Numbered from the stretch's first letter, positions 23,829 through 32,880 are shown. The stretch is DNA of 36,652 bases from CAG-791 sp963629395 (GCA_963629395.1 CAVGIV010000023.1:1-36652); one strand, 5' to 3'. The notes: generated from the letters alone by a model not told the origin. Numbers and translations: made by a program.

Positions 23829-25419
23829 TTACGAACAGGACAATTCAACGCATATTAGGTATTGCGCCATTTGTCATCGTTCGGAGAAGGATTCGGGTCA
23901 CCTGGTAGATATGCCGGGTGGCCTGTCCATTTGTCCGGACTGCATGCAGAAGATGGTCAATATGGCGAGTACAATCGATTATTCTTCCTTTATGGAGCAG
24001 CTTTCTAAAGGGCAATTCCCGGATCTGTCCTCCTGGAAGCTTTCGGGAACTTCGCCTAAGACCGGCAGCAGTGCGCAGACAGGCTCTTCTTCTGAGCAGA
24101 ATCAAACGGATGCTGCGCAGAAGGATACATCCGCACAAATGACATCACTCCAGGAGGAACCGCCCAAGGAGCCGATCTTACCGGAGGAAACGCCTGCTCC
24201 GGAGGATCCCTCCGAGCCGGATGCCTCTAAGGAAAAGCCGCAAGGCCGTCCGACGGTAAGCTTTCTGAATCTGGGAGATATATTCGGAATGGGCGGGATG
24301 CCCGGCATGGCCCGTCAGACAAAGGTGAAGAAAAAGAAAAAAGAAGGTCCCAAGCCGGTATTCACATCGGACAATATTCCGGCACCGCACCTTCTGAAGG
24401 CAGAGCTGGACAAATACGTCATCGGCCAGGAAAAGGCCAAGAAGACCATTTCAGTCGCTGCGTATAATCACTATAAGCGCGTGAAGACCGGTACTATGGA
24501 TGAAATTGAGATTGAGAAATCCAATATTCTTCTCATTGGTCCTACCGGCGCCGGCAAAACCTACCTTGTGCGCACGCTCGCTCGGCTCCTGGATGTGCCG
24601 CTTGCGATTACGGATGCCACGAGCCTGACGGAGGCCGGATACATCGGCGACGATGTAGAGAGCTGTATTTCTAAGCTCTTAACAGAGGCGGATAATGATG
24701 TGGACCGCGCACAAAAGGGGATTGTATTTATTGACGAGATCGATAAGCTGGCTAAAAAGCAGAATACCAATGCGCGGGATGTGTCCGGCGAAGCGGTTCA
24801 GCAGGGCTTGTTAAAACTTTTGGAAGGAAGCGAAGTGGAGGTTCCGGTCGGCGCCAGCTCGAAAAACGGCATGGTACCGCTTGTTACGGTGGACACCAGC
24901 AATATTCTGTTCATCTGCGGCGGTGCGTTCCCTGCTCTGGATGGAATTATCCGTGAGAGACTGCACAAGCAGACGGCAATGGGATTTTCGGCACAGCTGA
25001 GAGAATCCCACGACAAGGAAGGTGCGGTACTGGATAAGGTGACGAACGAGGATCTTCGAAGCTTTGGAATGATTCCTGAATTCATCGGTCGACTCCCGAT
25101 TGTGTGTACGCTTCAGGATCTGGATGAGGATATGCTGGTCCGCATTCTGCAGGAGCCGAAAAATGCCATCATTAAGCAGTATCAGAAGCTCCTTGCATTG
25201 GATGATGTCCTTCTGGAGTTTGATCAGGACGCGCTCCATGCCATTGCACAAAAGGCAATGAAACGGGATACCGGTGCACGCGCCCTGCGCTCCATTATTG
25301 AAGAATTCATGATGGATATCATGTACGAGATTCCGAAGGATCAGAATATCGGACACGTGACCATCACGGCCGATTATGTAAACGGCCATGGTGGTCCGAA
25401 GATTGAGGTCAGGCAGTAA
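23821..25419 (+). CDS. ClpX-like AAA+ unfoldase with long linker
   Basis: AAA+ ATPase of 532 aa, against about 420 in ordinary ClpX. The N-terminal C4 zinc finger has C15, C18, C38 and C41. A Ser/Pro/Glu-rich linker of roughly 130 residues follows, ending in a Lys cluster (KVKKKKKEG), before the AAA+ module. Walker A is GPTGAGKT (240-247), Walker B IVFIDEID (D305, E306), the pore loop EAGYIGDD, sensor 1 TSNILFICGGAF, and sensor 2 GARALRS. The ClpP-binding loop is MGF (387-389) in place of IGF, so ClpP docking is plausible. The RKH pore-entry loop of ClpX is replaced (region 340-361, SSKNGM). It may be a second ClpX with different substrates. TTG 23821 has GGAGAG upstream and starts inside gpmI. 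The end overlaps the carbamate kinase gene by 11 bases. Confidence 0.88.
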   Translation: MSNYEQDNSTHIRYCAICHRSEKDSGHLVDMPGGLSICPDCMQKMVNMASTIDYSSFMEQLSKGQFPDLSSWKLSGTSPKTGSSAQTGSSSEQNQTDAAQKDTSAQMTSLQEEPPKEPILPEETPAPEDPSEPDASKEKPQGRPTVSFLNLGDIFGMGGMPGMARQTKVKKKKKEGPKPVFTSDNIPAPHLLKAELDKYVIGQEKAKKTISVAAYNHYKRVKTGTMDEIEIEKSNILLIGPTGAGKTYLVRTLARLLDVPLAITDATSLTEAGYIGDDVESCISKLLTEADNDVDRAQKGIVFIDEIDKLAKKQNTNARDVSGEAVQQGLLKLLEGSEVEVPVGASSKNGMVPLVTVDTSNILFICGGAFPALDGIIRERLHKQTAMGFSAQLRESHDKEGAVLDKVTNEDLRSFGMIPEFIGRLPIVCTLQDLDEDMLVRILQEPKNAIIKQYQKLLALDDVLLEFDQDALHAIAQKAMKRDTGARALRSIIEEFMMDIMYEIPKDQNIGHVTITADYVNGHGGPKIEVRQ

Positions 25420-26350
25420 TAACGGTTCCGGCCTTGCCCTCAAGGGCAGCAGTTGCATTTTCTGCAGTTGTGATGATGGCCCGGCCGGAAGGATTCGAGC
25501 GCAGATAAGAAATCGACGCATTAATCTTGGGAAGCATATCGCTGACGCCAAACTGGTTGTCAGCGATATATTTTTCTGCCTCGGCGATATTCATAGAGCT
25601 GATCGCCTTCTGGTCATTCTGTCCGAACTGCAGGAATACGTTCGGGACACTGGTCAGAATCAGAAGAATATCGGATTTTAAATCGCTGGCTAACTTCCCG
25701 GCAATGTCATCCTTTTCAATGACGGCTGAAGCGCCCTGCAGGGCTTCATCCTGTACGATTACCGGTATTCCGCCGCCGCCGCAGCAAATAACGGTCTGTC
25801 CGTTGTCGGCAAGAAGACGAATCGTGTCCAGCTCGAGGATTTCCAGCGGCTTGGGCGTTGCTACAACGCGAAGAAATCCCTTGCCCTCTTCCTCGGTGAC
25901 GTAATTGCCCTTCTTTACCTCATTGTCTGCATCCTCTTTGGACATGTAGCGGCCGATTCGCTTGCTCGGAGCGTAGAAAGCTTCATCGTAAGGATCCACG
26001 CTGACCTGCGTCAAAACGGTGGATACCGGCGTAGAATTGCCGCGGGAGAGGAGCTCTGCCTTCAGTGAATTCTGAATGTCATAGCCTGCATAGCCCTGAC
26101 TCATGGCGCTGCAGACACACATCGGTGCCGCGGAATAGTCGATATAAATGCGGTGGAGCTCCGTCATAGCCTTATGAATCATGGACACCTGCGGTCCGTT
26201 GCTGTGGGTGATGGTCAGCTGGCAGCCGGCATCCATCAGATCAGCCAGATACTTGGCTGTGCGGTGTACGGCATCCCACTGCTGGGTGGTGGTATATCCA
26301 AGTGCATTGTGACCAAGGGCGACAACAACTCGTTTTGTATTGTTTTCCAT
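25409..26350 (-). CDS. arcC: carbamate kinase family protein
   Basis: Amino-acid kinase fold protein, 313 aa, that most likely transfers phosphate between carbamoyl phosphate and ADP. Family features are VVVALG at the start, HSNGPQV, VICCGGGGIPV, EKDDIAGKLASDL, LILTSVPNVFLQFG and a SAISFLxxxP-like NASISYLRSNPSGRAIIT ending. Two motifs differ from the textbook enzyme: GGNAL is GHNAL (H14) and SHGNGPQVG is THSNGPQVS (48-56). No arginine deiminase or carbamoyltransferase gene is near, so it may serve another carbamoyl phosphate route such as purine or agmatine breakdown. GGAGG precedes the start on the minus strand. It overlaps the ClpX-like gene tail to tail. Confidence 0.87.
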   Translation of the reverse strand: MENNTKRVVVALGHNALGYTTTQQWDAVHRTAKYLADLMDAGCQLTITHSNGPQVSMIHKAMTELHRIYIDYSAAPMCVCSAMSQGYAGYDIQNSLKAELLSRGNSTPVSTVLTQVSVDPYDEAFYAPSKRIGRYMSKEDADNEVKKGNYVTEEEGKGFLRVVATPKPLEILELDTIRLLADNGQTVICCGGGGIPVIVQDEALQGASAVIEKDDIAGKLASDLKSDILLILTSVPNVFLQFGQNDQKAISSMNIAEAEKYIADNQFGVSDMLPKINASISYLRSNPSGRAIITTAENATAALEGKAGTVITA

Positions 26351-26392
26351 TCTGTAAATGCCTCCGGGTGATATGAATCGTTACACGGATAC

Positions 26393-26401
26393 AGTGTACC
26401 A
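26393..26401 (-). promoter_or_regulatory. candidate extended -10 promoter for arcC
   Basis: On the minus strand TGGTACACT reads as an extended -10 element (TGn plus TACACT), about 45 bases before the arcC start. No good -35 box is seen. Confidence 0.35.
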
Positions 26402-26484
26402 TAAAAAGGCTTATGAAAACTTCATGAATTCTGGCCTGCATTTCTTTTTCTTTGACCTAAAAAAAGTTATACTCACCAGTAATG

Positions 26485-26531
26485 GTTTGAGGATTGCGGG
26501 AGCGCAAAGCGCGGAGCAATCCGGGTATCAT
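26485..26531. repeat. second dispersed repeat family, copy 1
   Basis: About 46 bases with roughly 40 matches to 30071-30118. The arms GGATTGC (26491-26497) and GCAATCC (26516-26522) pair, with AGCGC-AAA-GCGC inside, and the tail is GGGTATCAT. It lies between arcC and the next gene. A perfect 16-base palindrome GCTGCTGCGCAGCAGC follows at 26562-26577. Confidence 0.75.
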
Positions 26532-26561
26532 GGTTTGCGATTATTGACGCAGGTGCAAAGA

Positions 26562-26577
26562 GCTGCTGCGCAGCAGC
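26562..26577. repeat. 16-base perfect palindrome
   Basis: GCTGCTGCGCAGCAGC reads the same on both strands. It lies 33 bases before the next gene. It could be an operator or a hairpin at the 5' end of that mRNA. Confidence 0.5.
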
Positions 26578-26609
26578 AACTCGGCGGCCGGCATTTGAAA
26601 GAAGGCTTT

Positions 26610-27131
26610 ATGAACTCCTATTACATTGATCCGCATCAGAATCCCTATTGGCAGAACCTGAACGGGAATTCGAACGGAGCTGCCGATGCGCAGCAGAGGG
26701 ACCCCAACTGGCATCCGGAGCCGGAATATGGCCGGCAGCTTGGCAGGACGGCTGCCGTGCTGGCTACGCTCTCGCTTCTTAGTACGGTCTTTCTGCCGGT
26801 GATTCTGCCGTTTATTTTCGCTTCGATTGCGATTATACTGGCAATTATTTCAAAGGGAAGGCAGGAGAGCTTTACAAACGGGGCACGCCGCGCGTTTACC
26901 GTTGGAATTATCAGCCTTGTCCTGAATATTGCTGTGTGCGTTACGGCTGTGTATGGTTTTCACATGATCCTGCACGATGCAGATGCACGTGCAGAGGCAA
27001 ATCGCCTTATGGAGTCCATGTACGGATATTCCTTCGATGATCTTATGGAACAGGTTATGGATGAGTACGGCATCGATGTTCAAAGCGGTACCATGCTGAT
27101 TCCGGATACACAGGGAGGAGATGTGGCATGA
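26610..27131 (+). CDS. small two-span membrane protein, DUF4190-like
   Basis: Protein of 173 aa. An Asn/Gln/Pro/Tyr-rich soluble head (residues 1-45, MNSYYIDPHQNPYWQNLNG) is followed by two hydrophobic helices (about 48-81 and 95-122) separated by a short basic loop (SKGRQESFTNGARR), then a soluble tail with acidic patches. This layout is common in Clostridia proteins annotated as DUF4190 or related; the assignment is by pattern. The start at 26610 has AAAGAAGG upstream. An in-frame ATG far upstream (26358) would run through the repeat and is rejected. The stop overlaps the next gene (ATGA), so the two form an operon. Function unknown. Confidence 0.72.
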   Translation: MNSYYIDPHQNPYWQNLNGNSNGAADAQQRDPNWHPEPEYGRQLGRTAAVLATLSLLSTVFLPVILPFIFASIAIILAIISKGRQESFTNGARRAFTVGIISLVLNIAVCVTAVYGFHMILHDADARAEANRLMESMYGYSFDDLMEQVMDEYGIDVQSGTMLIPDTQGGDVA

Positions 27132-27934
27132 TGGAAACGTTCGAGAACAATAAGCAGGGAGCTGCCGGACAAAACGGCCAGGAGACGGGGGGCGAGGGCC
27201 AGTGGATTCATACGGACTCTTCCGTTCGTCCGATGACACCGCATCTTTTCCGCGCGGATTGTAAAGCAGAGGGGCGAAATGCCCTCCTTGGACATCTTGG
27301 AATAGCCGTAGGCTCCAGTATTGCATTCCTGGGAATCGTTGTCGCCATGCGTGTCCTGATCAACAACGTACTGCCGGAGGGGAATGGAATTCTGCCCACG
27401 GCGCTTGCGGAGCTTCTGACACTCTTTGTCAGTGTTTTTGCGGGCATTTATGAGTATGGTCTGACCTGCATTTTTATGAAGCTGCAGTACGGGCAGGAGG
27501 CTGTTTTTTCGGATTTGTTCATGGGTATCCATGAGAACCAGGATAAGATTGTGAAGATATCGCTTGTGCAGGGCGGCCTGGAGATGCTCGCATTGCTGCC
27601 TTCCCTGATTGCTTCGTTTTATGCAGGGAGCGGTGCTGGCTTTGCGGTGATGCTCATGCTGATGGCAGCAGGAACAGCGGTAACTGTGTACATTTCCGTT
27701 TGCCTTTATCCCTGCTGCTACATACTTCTGGATTATCCGGATCTTACTGCAGGCGAGGTTCTGAAGCGGAGCCTTCGCATGATGAAGGGACACAAATGGG
27801 AGCTCTTTATGCTGGAGCTTAGCTTCCTTCCGCTTCTGCTGCTGGCGCTTTTGTCCTTTGGCGTAGCAGCGCCGTGGGTATTTGCTTACGTCCGATCGAC
27901 AATGGCAGCATACTACCGTAAGAGAATCGGTTGA
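27128..27934 (+). CDS. DUF975-family membrane protein
   Basis: Integral membrane protein of 268 aa. A polar N-terminus (about 1-50, Gln/Gly-rich) precedes five or six hydrophobic segments. The family signature is SLRMMKGHKWELFMLELSF (about 215-233), followed by a last helix and a YRSTxxAAYYxxR-like YVRSTMAAYYRKRIG ending, which fits DUF975 proteins of Firmicutes. GGAGG (27115-27119) supports the ATG at 27128, and a second ATG follows directly. It is coupled by ATGA overlap to the DUF4190-like gene. The role is unknown. It converges on the MATE gene with a 22-base gap. Confidence 0.82.
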   Translation: MMETFENNKQGAAGQNGQETGGEGQWIHTDSSVRPMTPHLFRADCKAEGRNALLGHLGIAVGSSIAFLGIVVAMRVLINNVLPEGNGILPTALAELLTLFVSVFAGIYEYGLTCIFMKLQYGQEAVFSDLFMGIHENQDKIVKISLVQGGLEMLALLPSLIASFYAGSGAGFAVMLMLMAAGTAVTVYISVCLYPCCYILLDYPDLTAGEVLKRSLRMMKGHKWELFMLELSFLPLLLLALLSFGVAAPWVFAYVRSTMAAYYRKRIG

Positions 27935-27956
27935 TGAATAGTTACTCAGAATCTGA

Positions 27957-29333
27957 TTATTTGCGGCTCATTCCGAAGGCACGATATGTTTTCCTGCGCA
28001 CATAGANNNNNNNNNNNNNNNNNNNNNNNNNNNNNNNNNNNNNNNNNNNNNNNNNNNNNNNNNNNNNNNNNNNNNNNNNNNNNNNNNNNNNNNNNNNNNN
28101 NNNNNNNNNNNNNNNNNNNNNNNNNNNNNNNNNNNNNNNNNNNNNNNNNNNNNNNNNNNNNNNNNNNNNNNNNNNNNNNNNNNNNNNNNNNNNNNNNNNN
28201 NNNNNNNNNNNNNNNNNNNNNNNNNNNNNNNNNNNNNNNNNNNNNNNNNNNNNNNNNNNNNNNNNNNNNNNNNNNNNNNNNNNNNNNNNNNNNNNNNNNN
28301 NNNNNNNNNNNNNNNNNNNNNNNNNNNNNNNNNNNNNNNNNNNNNNNNNNNNNNNNNNNNNNNNNNNNNNNNNNNNNNNNNNNNNNNNNNNNNNNNNNNN
28401 NNNNNNNNNNNNNNNNNNNNNNNNNNNNNNNNNNNNNNNNNNNNNNNNNNNNNNNNNNNNNNNNNNNNNNNNNNNNNNNNNNNCGGCAGCTGTCTGGGCA
28501 GCGACATACATAGAGCCGAGGCCGTTGACGGCTGTGGTCAGAACTACAGAACCAATGGCTGTGATGGAATACTGCAGGCCCATGGGAACACCCATGGCCA
28601 GCAGTATCTTTATGTAGTAGGGCTTAAACTGCCATTCATCCCTCTGGATGCGCAGGATTTCGACCTTCTTCACAGTATAGAAGAGAGCAAGAAGACCGGA
28701 TACCGCCTGGGAAATGACGGTGGCAATGGCCGCACCGGCCACACCCATGGGAATGACCAGGATCAGAAACAGGTCCAGCGCTATGTTAACAACAGAGGAA
28801 ACCACCAGGAACAAGACCGGCGCCTTTGAATCACCGAGGGCACGGATCGCACCGGAGAACAGGTTGTACAGGAAGTTCGTGGGAATGCCCAGGAAAATAA
28901 TAATCAGATAATCGTAGGCATAATCAAAGATATCATCCGGTGTGTTCATGGCCTGCAGGATCTGGCGGCAGAACAGGGAGCAGAAGACCGTCATGATCAC
29001 CGTGAACACGAAGCTGACATAGATCGCATGTGAAAGAAAGCGGCGCATGTCTGCATAGTCCTTGGCCCCGAACCGCTGAGAAATGGGAATCGTAAAGCCG
29101 TTGCATACGCCCATGCAAAAGCCGATGATCATAAAGGTGATGGAGCCGGTATCACCGACACCGGCCAGCGCCTTGACGCCGAGAAAACGGCCGACGATCA
29201 AGGTGTCGACCAGGCTGTAAAACTGCTGAAAGAGCATGCCTCCGAACAAAGGAAGCGCAAAGCCGAGGATCAGCTTCAGCGGATCTCCGATGGTAAGGTC
29301 TTTGACGGCACTCTGGCGGGGTGTTGTTCTCAT
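27957..29333 (-). CDS. MATE-family efflux transporter (interrupted by assembly gap)
   Basis: Na+- or H+-coupled multidrug/toxin exporter of the MATE (DinF/NorM-like) family. The readable N-terminal part has the typical LTIGDPLKLILGFALPLFGG, LVDTLIVGRFLG, and a full run of hydrophobic helices to about residue 283. The far C-terminus (YVRRKTYRAFGMSRK) is also present. The gap of 477 N removes 159 codons. The frame is kept on both sides, and the total (458 aa) is normal for MATE proteins, so the gap size is believable. I chose the start at 29333 (MRTTPRQSAVKD), with AGAGG upstream on the minus strand, over an in-frame ATG at 29402. Confidence 0.88.
   Translation of the reverse strand: MRTTPRQSAVKDLTIGDPLKLILGFALPLFGGMLFQQFYSLVDTLIVGRFLGVKALAGVGDTGSITFMIIGFCMGVCNGFTIPISQRFGAKDYADMRRFLSHAIYVSFVFTVIMTVFCSLFCRQILQAMNTPDDIFDYAYDYLIIIFLGIPTNFLYNLFSGAIRALGDSKAPVLFLVVSSVVNIALDLFLILVIPMGVAGAAIATVISQAVSGLLALFYTVKKVEILRIQRDEWQFKPYYIKILLAMGVPMGLQYSITAIGSVVLTTAVNGLGSMYVAAQTAAXXXXXXXXXXXXXXXXXXXXXXXXXXXXXXXXXXXXXXXXXXXXXXXXXXXXXXXXXXXXXXXXXXXXXXXXXXXXXXXXXXXXXXXXXXXXXXXXXXXXXXXXXXXXXXXXXXXXXXXXXXXXXXXXXXXXXXXXXXXXXXXXXXXXXXXXXXXXXXXXYVRRKTYRAFGMSRK
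28007..28483. other. assembly gap (477 N)
   Basis: A run of 477 undetermined bases inside the MATE gene. Nothing can be said about its content except that its length is divisible by three and keeps the reading frame. Confidence 1.
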
Positions 29334-29382
29334 TAGGAAACCTCTTTTGGCCTGACGGCACATGGGTCTTACGGCTGGAACT

Positions 29383-29409
29383 CCTGCGTTTGTGAACGGC
29401 AAACGCAGG
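29383..29409 (-). other. hairpin in the MATE gene leader
   Basis: CCTGCGTTTG (29383-29392) and CAAACGCAGG (29400-29409) form a perfect 10-bp stem. It lies between the candidate promoter and the start codon, with no T tract. Confidence 0.5.
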
Positions 29410-29434
29410 CAGCATTGTTGCTGGAATCAAGAGG

Positions 29435-29462
29435 ATTTTATATCATCTGTATCAGAAAACAA
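29435..29462 (-). promoter_or_regulatory. candidate promoter for the MATE gene
   Basis: On the minus strand, TTGTTT (29457-29462), a 16-base spacer, then TAAAAT (29435-29440), about 100 bases before the MATE start. Confidence 0.5.
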
Positions 29463-29503
29463 GTACTGAATTGCGCAAAGTTCCTGTTTAAATTCAGGGT
29501 GGT

Positions 29504-29534
29504 TTTGAATCGAGATGGGCGCTGAACAGATACT
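29504..29534. repeat. dispersed hairpin repeat, partial module B end
   Basis: TTGAATCGAGATGGGCGCTGAACAGATACT matches the right end of module B (20963-20982 and the reverse of 36593-36612) plus the shared GCTGAACAGATAC flank. Only about 30 bases remain. It is upstream of the DUF523 gene. Confidence 0.65.
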
Positions 29535-29580
29535 GCTTTTTAAAAAGCGATGTACTCGTTGACCGGAAAGGAAATATTAT

Positions 29581-30036
29581 ATGAAAACAATCCTTGTCAG
29601 CGCATGCCTTTTGGGGGAGAACTGCAAGTACAACGGCGGCAACAACGACAGCAAGGCTGTGCATGAATTTGTAAAGAATTGCAAGGTGATTCCGGTGTGT
29701 CCGGAGGTTCTTGGAGGCTTGCCGGTTCCCAGATGCCCGTCAGAACTGGTAAACGGTGTTGTCATGAATGCAAGAGGCGAATGTGTGGACCGGCAATTTA
29801 AAGAGGGAGCGGCAAAGGCACTTGCCATCGGGAAGGAAAGCGGTGCAGAGCTGGCAATCCTGCAGTCTCGGAGTCCCAGCTGCGGCGTTTTGGAAATCTA
29901 TGACGGAACCTTTTCAGGGAAGAAGATTCCAGGACAAGGAGTGTTTGCACAGTTTCTTCAAAGGGAGGGGATCCCTATGATTGATGTGGAAGATTTGAAC
30001 GCCCAGAGTTCAAAGGTCCAAAACATGAGCAGATAG
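29581..30036 (+). CDS. DUF523 domain protein
   Basis: Small cytosolic protein of 151 aa with a Cys-rich pattern: SACLLGENCKYNGG, CPEVLGGLPVPRCPSE and SRSPSCGV, the signatures of DUF523 (YbbK-like) proteins. The conserved Cys residues suggest metal or sulfur chemistry, but no activity is established that I can rely on. GGAAAGG lies upstream of the ATG. It stands alone, converging on cysK with a strong two-way terminator between. Confidence 0.9.
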   Translation: MKTILVSACLLGENCKYNGGNNDSKAVHEFVKNCKVIPVCPEVLGGLPVPRCPSELVNGVVMNARGECVDRQFKEGAAKALAIGKESGAELAILQSRSPSCGVLEIYDGTFSGKKIPGQGVFAQFLQREGIPMIDVEDLNAQSSKVQNMSR

Positions 30037-30070
30037 CCTTTTTGGGTAGAAATATGAGCGGATTACGAAT

Positions 30071-30118
30071 GTTTTGAGGATTGCGGTAGCACAAAGTATG
30101 GAGCAATCTGGGTATCAT
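30071..30118. repeat. second dispersed repeat family, copy 2
   Basis: GTTTTGAGGATTGCGG, a short variable core, then GGAGCAATCTGGGTATCAT; roughly 40 of 46 bases match 26485-26531. The outer stem pairs with one G-T pair here. It lies in the convergent DUF523-cysK gap. Confidence 0.75.
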
Positions 30119-30130
30119 TGGACTATGCAA

Positions 30131-30170
30131 AAACAGACCGGCCGCAGCAATTGCTGCAGCCGGTCTGTTT
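30131..30170. terminator. bidirectional terminator between DUF523 gene and cysK
   Basis: AAACAGACCGGC (30131-30142) and GCCGGTCTGTTT (30159-30170) are perfect complements. The centre GCAGCAATTGCTGC is self-complementary too. With A/T ends on both sides it can stop both converging transcripts. Confidence 0.9.
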
Positions 30171-30210
30171 GGTAAAGTGAAGACAAAGGATGGATGAATC
30201 TGCTGTCGGA

Positions 30211-31152
<942 letters not shown>

Positions 31153-31279
31153 GTTCAATTCCTCCCTTTTAAATGTGAATGAAATTCGTTCGGCCTGCGC
31201 ATCTGACTTGCTGTGAAGGAGATGCGTTTGACCTTTCTAATTCCTACTAAACACGTATGAATAGAATGATTGTGACTAA

Positions 31280-31308
31280 AATATATGCCTCAAAGCCACA
31301 TCTGTCAA
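31280..31308 (-). promoter_or_regulatory. sigma-A promoter for cysK
   Basis: On the minus strand, TTGACA (31303-31308), a 17-base spacer, then TATATT (31280-31285). It begins immediately after the terminator of the AraC gene. Confidence 0.85.
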
Positions 31309-31309
31309 G

Positions 31310-31358
31310 AGAGAAAAAAGAAGCTGCAGCTGCCCGAAGGTTCTAAGCAGCTGCAGCT
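31310..31358 (-). terminator. terminator of the AraC-type gene
   Basis: Perfect 12-bp arms AGCTGCAGCTGC (31347-31358 and 31322-31333) with a 13-base loop, followed on the minus strand by TTCTTTTTTC. It separates the AraC gene from cysK. Confidence 0.9.
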
Positions 31359-31382
31359 GATGGAAGTAGTAGACACGATGCC

Positions 31383-32654
31383 CTACAGCACATCCGGATG
31401 GATGAGCTTGCGGTAGCCGGTGGGGGTATGCCCGATCTGTTTTTTGAAGATCTTGGAGAAGTACTGTACATCCGGAATTCCGCAGGCACAGGCGATTTCC
31501 GCGATGGGCAGATCAGTGGAATTCAAGAGGAGAATGGCGTATTCCACGCGCTTTTGAGCAATGTAATCGGTCAGCGTTTTGCCGAGCTCCTGGCGAAACT
31601 TCGTGGAGAGGTAGCTGGCGTTTACATTCAGTGCCGCAGCAAGCCCCGAAAGGGAAAGCTCGGCGGTCAGGTCGGAATGGATGATGGTTAGAGCCTGCTG
31701 GACGAGCTTGGAATAATTCTGCATGGAGTGGTTGCTGACTAGGAGACAGTATTTGCGTACCATTTCCGAGCGCAGCTGCAGCACATCCTGCTGGGTGCGG
31801 CAGGCCTCAATGCGGTGCGCGATTTTGCTGGAGAGCTGATCAATATAAATGGGATGCACCTTACCAATTTCTGCGGACTTGCGCAGCAGAGTGTTGAGAA
31901 TAATAGCATAGTTCTGGGAATTGCGAAGGGCTGTGGCGGCGCGCGGCTCAGCAGCCTGAAGGGATGCAAATTTAGCAAAGTACATCTCTGCAGAATGCAG
32001 CTCCCCCTTTGAGACGGCGTGCATCAGCGAATTCTCAAGGGCATAGCGGTCTGCCAGTATGTCCATGCTGTGAAGGCGATCGGCATTGGTGACCTCTTCG
32101 GATGGCTGGTCGGAATTGTGACGGTCTGAGGCACTATCCTTGCGCCCGAAGTCCTTTTTTTCCATGCGGAACCGGTCCATTCCGCCGTAGAGGCTTCCGC
32201 AGAAGGTGGTGAGAAGCGCCTGCAGAACCTGCGGCTCGGAAACCTCACGAAGAGTGTGATAATAGCGGATAAGATCCTCATAGCGTGACGAGGGAGCGTG
32301 GCAAAGCTCCATATTCCTGCGGATCATTTCTTCGGTCAGCCTGTATTCGCAAAAAGGACCGACCAGGACGAGGGTTTCACTGTCACCGGGCATAAAGAAC
32401 AGGTAATACTGTGTCTGCAGCATGCTGTCAAGCTTATAGAGCGTGTGGCGGTCGTAGGTGTCAAATACGTGCGTCAGATAGTGCCGGATGGAATCGTGTG
32501 AAAGAAAGTAGCTGAAGATCCGCAGCGTTTCAAGCTGAAGCTCATCCAGTTCGGACGCATCCAGTGTGCTGATCGGGATATTGATGTTCGCCAGAAAGGC
32601 TTTTAGAAGCTGAAATTCGCTGGTGTGTGTCTCAGGAACGGATGTGCTGCTCAT
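31383..32654 (-). CDS. AraC-family transcriptional regulator
   Basis: Regulator of 423 aa. The C-terminal ~100 residues hold the two helix-turn-helix motifs of AraC/XylS proteins: LSLSGLAAALNVNASYLSTK, then LPIAEIACACGIPDVQYFSK and the ending FKKQIGHTPTGYRK. The N-terminal ~320 residues show no domain I can name, but they are long, as in AraC proteins of Lachnospiraceae carbohydrate loci. I start it at 32654 (MSSTSVPETH), with GGAGA six bases ahead; two upstream ATGs (32666 and 32669) overlap that site. It is divergent from the GPH symporter gene and probably controls it, perhaps in response to a sugar (inference). Confidence 0.9.
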   Translation of the reverse strand: MSSTSVPETHTSEFQLLKAFLANINIPISTLDASELDELQLETLRIFSYFLSHDSIRHYLTHVFDTYDRHTLYKLDSMLQTQYYLFFMPGDSETLVLVGPFCEYRLTEEMIRRNMELCHAPSSRYEDLIRYYHTLREVSEPQVLQALLTTFCGSLYGGMDRFRMEKKDFGRKDSASDRHNSDQPSEEVTNADRLHSMDILADRYALENSLMHAVSKGELHSAEMYFAKFASLQAAEPRAATALRNSQNYAIILNTLLRKSAEIGKVHPIYIDQLSSKIAHRIEACRTQQDVLQLRSEMVRKYCLLVSNHSMQNYSKLVQQALTIIHSDLTAELSLSGLAAALNVNASYLSTKFRQELGKTLTDYIAQKRVEYAILLLNSTDLPIAEIACACGIPDVQYFSKIFKKQIGHTPTGYRKLIHPDVL

Positions 32655-32783
32655 AATTGTCTCCATCATAGATTGGCGCTAATTTTAGGACTTTTTGCAC
32701 TTTCTTTGATTGTCGCTAAGGAAATGTAAAAAATATACAAAACATTGAATAAATAATACTGCTCATTTGTGCTGATTGCAATG

Positions 32784-32789
32784 TATAGT
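32784..32789 (+). promoter_or_regulatory. candidate -10 box for the symporter gene
   Basis: TATAGT (32784-32789) in an AT-rich stretch (32690-32790) of the divergent intergenic region. No good -35 box is seen, as expected for a promoter that needs an activator. This 347-base gap (32655-33001) also holds the two leader structures listed next. Confidence 0.4.
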
Positions 32790-32880
32790 GGAGCGGCAAG
32801 GATTTGAGCGGAGCGAGGCGGTAGCGCTGCTGTCTTCGCTTTGCGGGAGGAAAACACGAATTTAGCACCGGATTGGATGA

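Noticed and set aside
26358..26609. In-frame upstream extension of the DUF4190-like gene
   Set aside because: It would translate the intergenic repeat and the 16-base palindrome, has no good ribosome binding site, and the protein pattern begins at 26610.
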